Origin: Ruminococcus sp.
GTDB lineage: Bacteria > Bacillota > Clostridia > Oscillospirales > Ruminococcaceae
Direction of reading: 5' to 3'
Assembly: GCF_016287535.1 (NCBI RefSeq)
Contig: NZ_JAEFAJ010000010.1
Location: 1 to 64,000 of the forward strand
Length of the DNA: 64,000 nucleotides
The notes beneath the pieces were generated by a model, which was given only the letters and a program-made list of their open reading frames with translations, made no database searches and was not told the DNA's origin. Shown here piece by piece: positions 34,307 through 42,016 of this stretch (position 1 is the first letter of the stretch; each line of letters begins with the position of its first letter). Made by a program: the position numbers and the translations under genes.

Positions 34307-36105
34307 TTTTCGTACACCTCATCAAGGTCGTGACCTATTTCGCAGGTGTAGAGCCATTCCACCCTGTCACCGTCGTAAAGAACATATTCACCGCAGCTTT
34401 TTGACGGAGTTATGCCGTTGACATGGTATACCCAGCCTGAAAGGTCGCCGAAATCGTATTCATATATATAGTTTATTCCGGAAATGTAGACCATTCCGTG
34501 AGCGCTTCCAGCGCTGCCTTTATTTTCAACCTGAATGCCGTAGGTCTGAGCAGCTTCTGTAAGTATGCTGAAAACCGTTTCTCCCGCTTCGATATCGAAG
34601 GCTGTAGGCGGAAGAATTACTCCGTCTGCAGGAATATGCCCGGAGTCTGACTTGTCTGCTATGGTATCGCAGCGTATCTCCATTGTCACAGTACCTATTG
34701 CGTTTTTCTTTTCTTTTTTTCTGCCGCTGTAGTAGTCATCAACTGATTTTATATCTGTTACCAGTACAATAATTATGCATACTCCCGCAGCAATTCCGAG
34801 AAAGATAAAGTTCTTTATATTCCTCTTGCCGATTATGAGCAATATAAGTCCGAGCACGGCAGCGGAACATATTATTATGATAACAGCCTTAGGCTTATAG
34901 CTGCCTTTTTTTACCGGCTGCTCCTGTATCACAGCAGCTGTACTGACAGCTCCCGATGATACTGATGTGGTGATTGTCAGAGCGGAAATAGAGGTTGTAA
35001 CTGTAGTTTTCAATACTGAGACTGTAGTTGTCATAACGGCAGAAGCAGTTGTTCTGGGTTCGGCAGATGCTGAAACTGAAGAAACAGTGTTTTCCTCTGA
35101 GTTGTTTTTTTCAGCTTCAGTCTGAGGCTGCTGAGTTTCGGGGAGCTTTCGGTTATCAAGAATGAGCAGCGGTGTTTTACCGTCAGTCATACGTCTGAAA
35201 GCAACAAAAGAATAGAACGCCTGCACAGTTGCCGTCTCATTGGAAGCGCCTCCTTCAGTGTGGGAGAAGCTGCCGTCAGGAAGGCAGAAACGTACAATTC
35301 CGTCGATAATATCGTTACCGTTTTTGATGAAACGCTCATCACTGCGGCAGTCTATACCAAGTGCGGAGAGAGCGGTCAGTACCTGTGACGCACTTTCGGG
35401 ATTGGCATTGCCGAAGCTCTCATAGCCGCCGTTGTCTTTCTGCTTCCGTGAAAGAAAGTCAAGTGCACGTTCCACCGAATCTGTGACTGCACTGTTGCTA
35501 TGATAGTAAGGCGCAAGAGCCTGAACTGTCATTGCGGTAACGTCTATGTCGCCGTAGTCACCGAACAAAGCCCAGCCTCCATCGGCGTACTGCATGGACA
35601 GTATAGTATCCGTAACAGAATCTGCGGTGAAATCCGAGCAGGTGTAGCCGTTGTTGAGCACATGGAGACCGTATATCCAGCTCATCATGCCCTGACCGCC
35701 TATGGAGCTGTCAAGTATATCGGTGATATAGCTGTTATCACTGCCTGCCGCACAGAGGGCAAGGGCATACTTTTCCCGTGAAGTGGCAGAAGTGACGTTA
35801 TTGCTGTCAAGATATCCGAGTAGAGCGCTCTCGTATGCTGAAAGGTCTGTATATCCGTACTGACTGAGAGTCAGGGCGTACCAGTCCGAGACCGTTCCTG
35901 CACCTTCGGCAATACCGCTCCTGAGCCATTCTTCAATGCTTCCTGCACCTGCCTGACCGAGCTTATAATCAATTATACCGCCGATAAGGTCATCGACCTC
36001 ACCGACGGTATGATCGCTGCATTCCGCAGTAAATGCCGGATTGTACAGCGAGAGTATTATCACGAGCAGTGAGCACAGGATACCGGGGAGTACCTTATTC
36101 CTCAT
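34303..36105 (-). CDS. Intrinsic-factor-like membrane protein: alpha/alpha barrel plus DUF4430
   Basis: A 600-residue exported protein. After a signal peptide (to about 27), residues about 40-310 form a prenyltransferase/squalene-oxidase-type alpha/alpha repeat region with units such as YADGGWALFG, QKDNGGYESFG and LPDGSFSHTEGG. A Ser/Thr-rich linker follows (about 330-395), then two membrane helices (about 405-450), then a DUF4430 domain (about 470-590: FDIEAGETVFSILTEAAQTYG, SGWVYHVNGITPSKS). Barrel plus DUF4430 is the layout of human intrinsic factor and transcobalamin, where the two domains sandwich B12; here a membrane hairpin separates them and both would face outside. A corrinoid receptor role is inferred from this and the riboswitch. 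Confidence 0.8.
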   Translation of the reverse strand: MRNKVLPGILCSLLVIILSLYNPAFTAECSDHTVGEVDDLIGGIIDYKLGQAGAGSIEEWLRSGIAEGAGTVSDWYALTLSQYGYTDLSAYESALLGYLDSNNVTSATSREKYALALCAAGSDNSYITDILDSSIGGQGMMSWIYGLHVLNNGYTCSDFTADSVTDTILSMQYADGGWALFGDYGDIDVTAMTVQALAPYYHSNSAVTDSVERALDFLSRKQKDNGGYESFGNANPESASQVLTALSALGIDCRSDERFIKNGNDIIDGIVRFCLPDGSFSHTEGGASNETATVQAFYSFVAFRRMTDGKTPLLILDNRKLPETQQPQTEAEKNNSEENTVSSVSASAEPRTTASAVMTTTVSVLKTTVTTSISALTITTSVSSGAVSTAAVIQEQPVKKGSYKPKAVIIIICSAAVLGLILLIIGKRNIKNFIFLGIAAGVCIIIVLVTDIKSVDDYYSGRKKEKKNAIGTVTMEIRCDTIADKSDSGHIPADGVILPPTAFDIEAGETVFSILTEAAQTYGIQVENKGSAGSAHGMVYISGINYIYEYDFGDLSGWVYHVNGITPSKSCGEYVLYDGDRVEWLYTCEIGHDLDEVYEK

Positions 36106-36994
36106 CTCTTCTTCTCATCAGGAAGGCTGTGAATGCCGCTGCAAAAAGACCTGCTATTGCCGTTCCAGAGTTCTTAACTCCTGTCTGTGGCGAGCTGGAA
36201 TTCTTGGATGTGGTAGTGGTAGTTTTTGCTGTGACCTTTGATGTAGTAGTTGTGGTAGTCGTTTCAGCTGCAGTGGTCGTTGTTGTAACGGCTTCGCCCT
36301 TTACATTTATGAGATATGAAGGCGGAGCTATATTTATGCTGTCCGAATCAGCGCTTATAACATTTCTGCCTGCCTCTGTCAGCTTTACAGTTGCGTTTCC
36401 GTCATCGTCTGTTACAGCTCCTGTATCCCTGCCGTTGACAGTGACCTTTGCGCCTTTGAGCTTGTTGCTTACCGGAGCGTAGTTCTCGTCGAAGGATACA
36501 TAGGAAAGAGTGAGTGTGACCTCTGAATCAGGATCTGCTTCCTCGCCGTTCTTTTTGTCAAAGTACGAGTAAAAATAGTTGTAGTCATTTGGATCCGGAT
36601 AGGTAAAAGCTTCGATATAGTCGCCGTTCTTTATTTCGTCAGCAAGTCCCATGGAAAAAGTATCATTTACGTAGAAGCCGAAGCTGAGATTGTTTTCTGT
36701 GCCCCAGAGCTTTTCAAGCTGAAGACCGTACTGTCCTACAGAAGACTTGTAGCCTGCTGCCGCACCGCCCTCGAACTTGATGTCGTGAGCGATACTGAGA
36801 GCGTCATTGATAGTGAGCTTGCCGTCGCTGTCGATGTCAGTAACGGTGACCGGCTCCTGTACAATGACGAGTTCTCTGTTTTTGTCGGAAACAGTAACGA
36901 AAACCTTCGTTTCATTTTCCTCAGCGGATACGTTCATACCCACAGCCGAGAAGGAAATAAGCATTGCAGCTGCCATTGCGATAGATCTTTTCAT
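36095..36994 (-). CDS. Cell-wall SPQTG protein with transcobalamin-C-like segment
   Basis: A 299-residue exported protein, first gene after the riboswitch. Signal peptide (residues 1-24), a single dockerin-like calcium half-repeat DIDSDGKLTINDAL near residue 55, a DUF4430/transcobalamin C-like stretch (YGLQLEKLWGTENNLSFGFYVND, about 85-140), a small beta domain (KGAKVTVNGRDTGAVTDDDGNATVKL), a Thr-rich spacer, and a sorting signal SPQTG followed by a hydrophobic helix and MRRRDEE. ATG 36994 follows AAAGGAG; the frame upstream runs through the leader. Probably a wall-fixed corrinoid capture protein handing ligand to the membrane protein of the next gene, with which it overlaps by 11 nt. Confidence 0.78.
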   Translation of the reverse strand: MKRSIAMAAAMLISFSAVGMNVSAEENETKVFVTVSDKNRELVIVQEPVTVTDIDSDGKLTINDALSIAHDIKFEGGAAAGYKSSVGQYGLQLEKLWGTENNLSFGFYVNDTFSMGLADEIKNGDYIEAFTYPDPNDYNYFYSYFDKKNGEEADPDSEVTLTLSYVSFDENYAPVSNKLKGAKVTVNGRDTGAVTDDDGNATVKLTEAGRNVISADSDSINIAPPSYLINVKGEAVTTTTTAAETTTTTTTSKVTAKTTTTTSKNSSSPQTGVKNSGTAIAGLFAAAFTAFLMRRRDEE

Positions 36995-37028
36995 AAAACC
37001 GACTCCTTTAAAATATAGTACGGGCAAC

Positions 37029-37056
37029 AAAAAAGCCTTTCCGCGATGCAGAAAAG
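37029..37056 (-). terminator. Riboswitch-associated intrinsic terminator
   Basis: On the minus strand CTTTTCTGC (37056-37048) and GCGGAAAGGC (37044-37035) form a 9-bp stem (two G-U pairs) with loop ATC, followed by TTTTTTG. It lies between the aptamer and the first gene of the operon, as expected for transcriptional attenuation by B12. Confidence 0.75.
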
Positions 37057-37122
37057 CGCAGCAAAACAGCTCCACATATATGTGAAGTCAGCGGCATACG
37101 TTTTTCATTGTCCAAAAACGTA

Positions 37123-37216
37123 AATTGCCTGCAATGTCTGACGAGCGATCCGACTGTACGGCAGTGACTGCTGCGACGGATTTTCACCGTGCTTCCCTCA
37201 GTTTCAGACTGCAATT
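37123..37216 (-). promoter_or_regulatory. Cobalamin riboswitch
   Basis: Read on the minus strand, the segment has the cobalamin aptamer core: GAGGGAAGCACGGTGAAAATCC, then GTCGCAGCAGTCACTGCCGTACAGT and GTCAGACATTGCAGGC. A closing P1 stem AATTGC/GCAATT and a GTCTG/CAGAC pairing frame it. A promoter lies just upstream and a terminator just downstream. It should reduce expression of the leftward capture and ECF operon when cobalamin is plentiful. Confidence 0.85.
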
Positions 37217-37229
37217 CAATTACGCTAAT

Positions 37230-37258
37230 ATTATAACACAGGGCTTTTTGACTGTCAA
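37230..37258 (-). promoter_or_regulatory. Promoter of the riboswitch operon
   Basis: On the minus strand TTGACA (37258-37253) and TATAAT (37235-37230) have a 17-nt spacer, a full consensus; transcription would begin near 37222, at the 5' end of the aptamer. Confidence 0.85.
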
Positions 37259-37329
37259 GTTTTAAATGTTAAGAAACAGCTTCAAAAGTGTTAAAAAATT
37301 TTTTGTGAGTTGGTTTTCTTCAACTGATA

Positions 37330-37358
37330 TTGACTTGCCTGCATAAAAGTTATATAAT
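37330..37358 (+). promoter_or_regulatory. Promoter of feoB
   Basis: TTGACT at 37330-37335 and TATAAT at 37353-37358, 17-nt spacer, 40 nt before the feoB ATG. I see no clear Fur-type inverted repeat. Confidence 0.75.
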
Positions 37359-37398
37359 GAAAGTTAAAACAGGTTAGTGTTCTGAAAGAAGGAATAAT

Positions 37399-39744
37399 AT
37401 GACATTAAAGGAACTGAAAGCAGGCGAGAGCGCTGTTATCGAGGTCGTAGGCGGAGAAGGCGCTCTGCGTCAGCATTTCCTTGATATGGGAGTTATCCCC
37501 GGTGCTGAGGTGACTATGCTGAAGCTTGCTCCCATGGGTGACCCGATGGAGCTTCAGATCCACGGATATTCACTCACACTCCGTCTTGCCGACGCGGACA
37601 GGATAGAAGTGACTCCGGTAAGTGCTAAGGAAGCTGAAGCAGCTGGTAGAAAGAAAAAGCAGAAGAGCCACCACCCAGGTCTTGGCGAGGGCGGTATCTT
37701 TCACGCAAAGGGCGACGGTGATCCGCTTCCCGATGACGAGCAGCTCACATTTGCTCTCGTGGGCAATCAGAATTGCGGAAAGACCACTCTTTTCAATCGC
37801 CTTACAGGTTCAAACCAGCACGTAGGAAACTTCCCCGGCGTTACGGTAGACAGAAAGGACGGTCCGATAAAGGGCTATCCAAATACTCTTGTTACCGACC
37901 TTCCCGGTATATATTCAATGTCTCCTTACAGCAGTGAGGAGATAGTTTCACGTAATTTCGTACTCAACGACAAGCCGAAAGCTATCATAAACATAGTTGA
38001 CGCTACAAATATCGAACGAAATCTCTATCTCACCATGCAGCTCCTCGAAATGAATATCCCTATGGTCGTAGCGCTGAATATGATGGACGAGGTCAGCGGA
38101 AACGGCGGTTCGGTCGATATAAACGCTATGGAGCAGCTCCTCGGCGTACCTGTTGTGCCTATCTCCGCTTCAAAGAACAAGGGCGTTGACGAGCTTATTG
38201 ATCATGCGATACATATAGCCCACTTTCAGGAGAGACCGCTCCAGCAGGACCTCTGCGACGGACGGCACAAGAACGGCGCTGTACACCGCTGTCTCCACGG
38301 AATAATCGCTCTGATCGATGACCATGCTTCAAGTGCGGGTATCCCTGTCAGATTTGCTGCGAGCAAGCTGGTGGAAGGTGATGGGCTCATACTTGAGCAG
38401 CTCGGACTTGACGATAACGAAAAGGAAATGCTGGAGCATATCATCAGCCAGATGGAAAAGGAGCGCGGACTTGACAGGAGCGCAGCTGTTGCGGATATGA
38501 GGTTCGCTTTCATACACCGTATATGCAGTGAGACAGTTATAAAGCCCCATGAGAGCAAGGAGACTATCAGGAGCAGAAGGATAGACAGGATACTGACAGG
38601 AAAGTTCACGGCTATCCCCGCATTCATTGTTATTATGGTGCTTGTATTTCTGCTGACCTTCAATGTTATAGGTGCGTGGCTGCAGGGACTGCTTGAAACA
38701 GGTGTCGATAAGCTTACACAGGCAGCTGACAGCTTCCTTGTGAAAATGGACATCAACGAGACCATACACAGCCTTGTCATAGACGGTATATTTGCAGGCG
38801 TCGGAAGCGTTCTGAGCTTCCTGCCTGTTATTGTAACGCTGTTCTTCTTTCTTTCTCTGCTGGAGGACAGTGGATATATCGCAAGAGTTGCCTTTGTTAT
38901 GGACAAGCTGCTGCGAAAGATAGGTCTTTCGGGCAGAAGCATAGTGCCGCTCCTTATAGGCTTCGGCTGTACCGTTCCTGCGGTAATGTCAACGAGAACT
39001 CTGCCCAGTGAGAGAGACAGAAAGATGACCATACTCCTCACTCCCTTTGTGAGCTGTACTGCCAAGCTTCCTATCTATGCCTTCTTTGTGAGCGCTTTCT
39101 TTCCTAAGCGGGGCGGACTTATAATGGCTGGGCTATATATTCTCGGTATAGTTATGGGTATCGTGACTGCTCTGCTTTACAGAAAGACCATTTTCCGCGG
39201 AGAAGCGGTTCCGTTTGTAATGGAGCTGCCTAATTACAGGATGCCGAGCATGAAAAATGTTGTTCAGCTTCTTTGGGAGAAGGCTAAGGATTTTTTGCAG
39301 AGAGCCTTCTCGGTCATACTTATAGCGACCATCGTTGTATGGTTCCTGCAGAATTTCAGCTTCAGCTTCAATATGGTAAAGGACTCCGAGGAGAGCATAC
39401 TTGCTGCAATAGCAGGTCTTCTTGAACCTGTATTCAGTCCTGTCGGACTTGGCGACTGGAGGATAATCACCTCACTGATAACAGGATTTATGGCAAAGGA
39501 AAGCGTTGTATCAACACTTGAAGTCCTCTTCGGCGGAAATGTAGGAACAGCACTGACAGTCAGCGGAGCTGCTGCGCTTCTGATATTCAGTCTGCTCTAT
39601 ACTCCGTGTGTGGCTGCGATAGCCGCGGTAAAGCGTGAGCTCGGAAAAAAATGGGCGTTTACAATGGCAGTATTTCAGTGTACTGTAGCCTGGGCGGCAG
39701 CTTTTGTCGTAAAGCTAATATGTATGGCTTTGGGAGTGATTTGA
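37399..39744 (+). CDS. feoB: FeoA-FeoB fusion, ferrous iron transporter
   Basis: A 781-residue iron(II) importer. Residues 1-75 are a FeoA (SH3-like) domain, MTLKELKAGESAVIEV..., normally a separate protein. After a Lys-rich linker comes the GTPase domain with G1 GNQNCGKTT near 120, FPGVTVDRK, G3 DLPGIYS and NMMDE, then a helical spacer and the membrane core with the two Gate motifs around GFGCTVPAVMSTR (near 520) and the second half ending FVVKLICMALGVI. ATG 37399 follows AAGAAGGA. A Cys-rich small protein gene starts directly at its stop. Confidence 0.95.
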   Translation: MTLKELKAGESAVIEVVGGEGALRQHFLDMGVIPGAEVTMLKLAPMGDPMELQIHGYSLTLRLADADRIEVTPVSAKEAEAAGRKKKQKSHHPGLGEGGIFHAKGDGDPLPDDEQLTFALVGNQNCGKTTLFNRLTGSNQHVGNFPGVTVDRKDGPIKGYPNTLVTDLPGIYSMSPYSSEEIVSRNFVLNDKPKAIINIVDATNIERNLYLTMQLLEMNIPMVVALNMMDEVSGNGGSVDINAMEQLLGVPVVPISASKNKGVDELIDHAIHIAHFQERPLQQDLCDGRHKNGAVHRCLHGIIALIDDHASSAGIPVRFAASKLVEGDGLILEQLGLDDNEKEMLEHIISQMEKERGLDRSAAVADMRFAFIHRICSETVIKPHESKETIRSRRIDRILTGKFTAIPAFIVIMVLVFLLTFNVIGAWLQGLLETGVDKLTQAADSFLVKMDINETIHSLVIDGIFAGVGSVLSFLPVIVTLFFFLSLLEDSGYIARVAFVMDKLLRKIGLSGRSIVPLLIGFGCTVPAVMSTRTLPSERDRKMTILLTPFVSCTAKLPIYAFFVSAFFPKRGGLIMAGLYILGIVMGIVTALLYRKTIFRGEAVPFVMELPNYRMPSMKNVVQLLWEKAKDFLQRAFSVILIATIVVWFLQNFSFSFNMVKDSEESILAAIAGLLEPVFSPVGLGDWRIITSLITGFMAKESVVSTLEVLFGGNVGTALTVSGAAALLIFSLLYTPCVAAIAAVKRELGKKWAFTMAVFQCTVAWAAAFVVKLICMALGVI

Positions 39745-39894
39745 ATGAATATATTTGATATCATACTTGTTCTGCTTATAACAGCAGCGGTAATATTTGC
39801 GGTAAGAAGTACGGTGAAGCAGCACAGAAAAGGCGGCTGCTGCGGCAGCTGCACCGGTTGTCCTCATGGGAAAGACTGTACGGGTATAAAATAA
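39745..39894 (+). CDS. FeoB-associated Cys-rich membrane protein
   Basis: A 49-residue product starting at the first base after the feoB stop. It has one membrane helix (about residues 4-22) and a cysteine-rich tail, GGCCGSCTGCPHGKDC, with five cysteines. This matches the small Cys-rich proteins often found after feoB in Firmicutes, thought to assist iron transport in place of FeoC. A terminator follows immediately. Confidence 0.85.
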   Translation: MNIFDIILVLLITAAVIFAVRSTVKQHRKGGCCGSCTGCPHGKDCTGIK

Positions 39895-39898
39895 AATG

Positions 39899-39930
39899 AG
39901 CCGTTCGGAAATGCTCCGGACGGCTTTTTT
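39899..39930 (+). terminator. Terminator of the feo operon
   Basis: AGCCGTTCGG and CCGGACGGCT form a stem with one mismatch around a 7-nt loop, followed by TTTTTT. Confidence 0.85.
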
Positions 39931-39971
39931 GAAGGATATTATGTTAAAAATATAAAATTATTATCCGGTAC

Positions 39972-40000
39972 TTGAAATGAGGAGAAATATGTGGTAAAAT
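39972..40000 (+). promoter_or_regulatory. Promoter of the tRNA-Arg(CCU) gene
   Basis: TTGAAA at 39972-39977 and TAAAAT at 39995-40000, spacer 17 nt, 14 nt before the tRNA. Confidence 0.6.
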
Positions 40001-40013
40001 AATCATTGGATTT

Positions 40014-40090
40014 GTCCCAATAGCTCAGTAGGATAGAGCGACTGCCTCCTAAGCAGTAGGCCGGAGGTTCGACTCCTCTTTGGGACGCCA
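40014..40090 (+). tRNA. tRNA-Arg, anticodon CCU
   Basis: Acceptor GTCCCAA/TTGGGAC, D arm GCTC...GAGC, anticodon stem ACTGC/GCAGT with loop CTCCTAA giving anticodon CCU (reads AGG), T arm GGAGG/CCTCT-type with loop TTCGACT, discriminator G and encoded CCA. Confidence 0.94.
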
Positions 40091-40095
40091 GCACA

Positions 40096-40146
40096 GAGCC
40101 TGTAAGCCCGGCTACGCCGGCGCTTGCAGGCTCAATTACTTTTTTA
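40096..40146 (+). terminator. Terminator hairpin directly behind tRNA-Arg(CCU)
   Basis: GAGCCTG (40096-40102) pairs with CAGGCTC (40127-40133); the inner part AAGC/GCTT and CCGGC/GCCGG continues the stem, followed by AATTACTTTTTT. It matches the hairpin behind tRNA-Arg(CCG) in outer sequence while inner pairs differ on both sides, keeping the pairing. Confidence 0.8.
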
Positions 40147-40221
40147 GCAGGCTTACTTGTCCTTGGCAACTGTTAAAAGCGTATAAATGAAAGCATTTTT
40201 TGCGGAATTATCCAAAAGGTA

Positions 40222-40250
40222 TTGACATTTCAGCTCGGTAGGTATATAAT
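40222..40250 (+). promoter_or_regulatory. Consensus promoter of the Nudix gene
   Basis: TTGACA at 40222-40227 and TATAAT at 40245-40250 with 17 nt between, a perfect sigma-A consensus. Confidence 0.85.
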
Positions 40251-40303
40251 GAAAGCCGCGGAATAAAGGCGTTTATGGGAAATATCCGCAGATGGAGAGA
40301 AAT

Positions 40304-41095
40304 ATGGAAGATATAGAAATTTTTCTGAGCAGGCTCGCGGCAGAGGATAAGCTCTATGACGAATTAGCCAAAAAGCTCGGAACAACTGATATAACAGACA
40401 AGTTCAGGCTTGCAGGTGCTGTTGCGGAAAAAGGCTCACCTGCTTCGTATAAGATATATATTTCCGATGAGGAGCTGCCTAATTCAGCCATTGACGAGAT
40501 CAAATCGGTTTTTACGGAGGCAGCGGAGGAGGACAAGGGTATAAATGTTGAATTTATTTCCGATGAATTCCTCAATCTCATTGACGACAGAGCAAGGATA
40601 ACTGCGGCAAGCAAGCCGCGTACACTTGTCCACCGTGACGGTGATCTGCATCCTACAGTGCATATATGGATGATAAAACGCCGTGATATGGGAGTATTCG
40701 TACTTCTCCAGAAGCGTGCCCACGAAAAGGAAATAAATCCTGACTGCTACGATGTTTCTGCGGCAGGTCATGTATCTCAGGGGGACGAGTTCCGCTATAC
40801 TGCACTTAAAGAAGTACATGAGGAACTCGGACTTGATATCGGCAGAAGCAAGCTTGAATTCATAGGTCTGAAGAAAGCCGAGTATTCAAAGGGCGATATT
40901 CATGACAATGAGCTTGTGGCGGTATATATTTGCCGTGAGAACATAGACATAGAAGACCTTGTGCTTCAGTCCTCAGAGGTTTCGGAGGTATGCTGGGCAG
41001 AGATAGACGAGCTGCTTTCCGTTATGAAGTATGAGGATATACCCAACTGTATCTCGCTTGAAGAGCTTGACATGATAAAAAAAGCTGTTTTCTGA
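40304..41095 (+). CDS. Nudix hydrolase domain protein
   Basis: A 263-residue protein: an N-terminal helical/alpha-beta part of about 110 residues that I do not recognise, then a Nudix domain of the IDI-like branch (VHRDGDLHPTVHIWMI). The Nudix box reads GHVSQGDEFRYTALKEVHEELGL; the first box Glu is Asp and the Arg is Lys, conservative changes leaving the metal-binding EE pair intact. ATG 40304 is chosen with GGAGAG 6 nt upstream; an ATG four codons earlier overlaps that site. The substrate (a nucleoside diphosphate linked to another moiety, or isopentenyl-type) is unknown. Confidence 0.85.
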   Translation: MEDIEIFLSRLAAEDKLYDELAKKLGTTDITDKFRLAGAVAEKGSPASYKIYISDEELPNSAIDEIKSVFTEAAEEDKGINVEFISDEFLNLIDDRARITAASKPRTLVHRDGDLHPTVHIWMIKRRDMGVFVLLQKRAHEKEINPDCYDVSAAGHVSQGDEFRYTALKEVHEELGLDIGRSKLEFIGLKKAEYSKGDIHDNELVAVYICRENIDIEDLVLQSSEVSEVCWAEIDELLSVMKYEDIPNCISLEELDMIKKAVF

Positions 41096-41102
41096 ACAAT
41101 AA

Positions 41103-41135
41103 AAAGGCTTCCATTCCGGAAGCCTTTAATTTTTT
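41103..41135. terminator. Bidirectional terminator
   Basis: AAAGGCTTCC (41103-41112) and GGAAGCCTTT (41118-41127) form a perfect 10-bp stem with A-run on the left and AATTTTTT on the right, between convergent genes. Confidence 0.88.
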
Positions 41136-41138
41136 ATA

Positions 41139-41876
41139 TTATTCCGCAGATGCTGCTGCACCGCCTGCCGCACCGCCGCTGCTCTCTGCAGGAGCCGGAG
41201 CTTCGCTGCCGCCTGCCGCTGCACCGCCGCCATTATCTGACGGAGCCGGTGGAGTAGCGTTGCCGCCGCCTGAACCTGTATCACCTGAACCGCTGCCGCT
41301 GTCTGTAGGTGTTACCGGCGTTTCGTTGCCGCCTGCTGAATTGCCTGAGCCATTTCCTGAACCTGTACCGCTGCCTGAACCGGAGCCGTTTTCTGTTCCT
41401 GAACCGGTACCGCTGCCGTTACCTGAGCCTGAACCATTGCCTGAACCTGAACTGCTGCCCGAACCGGTTCCGCCTGTCACGGAGCTTACGGTAGTAGTTG
41501 TCTGAACATAGTATTCATTGGGATAAACTCCGGTAGGTATCCTTTGTTCCACGAAGTATCCCGAACCAGTTGTGACCTTTATAGTATAGTTTGTTCTTGT
41601 AGTTTTAGAAACCGTTGTGGTGCGTGTGGTTTTGACAACGGAAATATCATTCATAGTTGTTGTAATGACAGATGTGGTTATATTTGTTACAGCGTTTGTG
41701 CCGTTATTGATCTTCTCACGTCCGAACCTTGAGATTACCTTTTCTGTAGGTGTAAGGGGGAACAGTACAAAGAACGAAAGGATAGCTGCTGCAAGGGCAA
41801 TGAAACAGCCGCACGAAACAAGGGTTATTTTTGTGGAATTTTTCAGATTGCTGAAAAAGCCGTTTCCTTTACTCAT
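41139..41876 (-). CDS. Membrane protein with Thr-rich stalk and Gly/Ser-rich tail
   Basis: A 245-residue protein with one membrane helix (about residues 18-40), an outer Thr-rich segment with TTRTTTVSKTTRTNY-type runs, a short ordered patch (TGSGYFVEQRIPTGVYPNEYYVQ) and a tail of about 100 residues made of GSGSGNGSG-type and Pro/Ala/Gly-rich repeats. It lacks a recognised domain, sorting signal or dockerin. ATG 41876 follows AGGAGAG. It may be a surface spacer or linker-like protein; function unknown. The long open frames on the opposite strand mirror the repeats. Confidence 0.72.
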   Translation of the reverse strand: MSKGNGFFSNLKNSTKITLVSCGCFIALAAAILSFFVLFPLTPTEKVISRFGREKINNGTNAVTNITTSVITTTMNDISVVKTTRTTTVSKTTRTNYTIKVTTGSGYFVEQRIPTGVYPNEYYVQTTTTVSSVTGGTGSGSSSGSGNGSGSGNGSGTGSGTENGSGSGSGTGSGNGSGNSAGGNETPVTPTDSGSGSGDTGSGGGNATPPAPSDNGGGAAAGGSEAPAPAESSGGAAGGAAASAE

Positions 41877-41910
41877 TAATTTTACACTCTCCTGTATCAT
41901 AGATATTTTC

Positions 41911-41939
41911 ATTATACAACTAATGTCGGAAAAAGTCAA
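41911..41939 (-). promoter_or_regulatory. Promoter of the Gly/Ser-rich protein gene
   Basis: On the minus strand TTGACT (41939-41934) and TATAAT (41916-41911), spacer 17 nt, 35 nt before the ATG. Confidence 0.75.
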
Positions 41940-42016
41940 GTCTGAGTATGTCCGCGTTTGTGACAGAAAAATGAAAATTCCCCGTATAAAGGGAAATGCT
42001 TTATACGGGGAAATTT

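Noticed and set aside
38226..39065. A 279-residue open frame on the minus strand
   Set aside because: It is fully inside feoB, antisense to its GTPase-to-membrane region, with Ser/Leu-rich shadow composition.
41260..41505. Pro/Glu-Pro repeat frames on the plus strand
   Set aside because: They are the reverse complement of the Gly/Ser repeats of the minus-strand protein and have no start signals.
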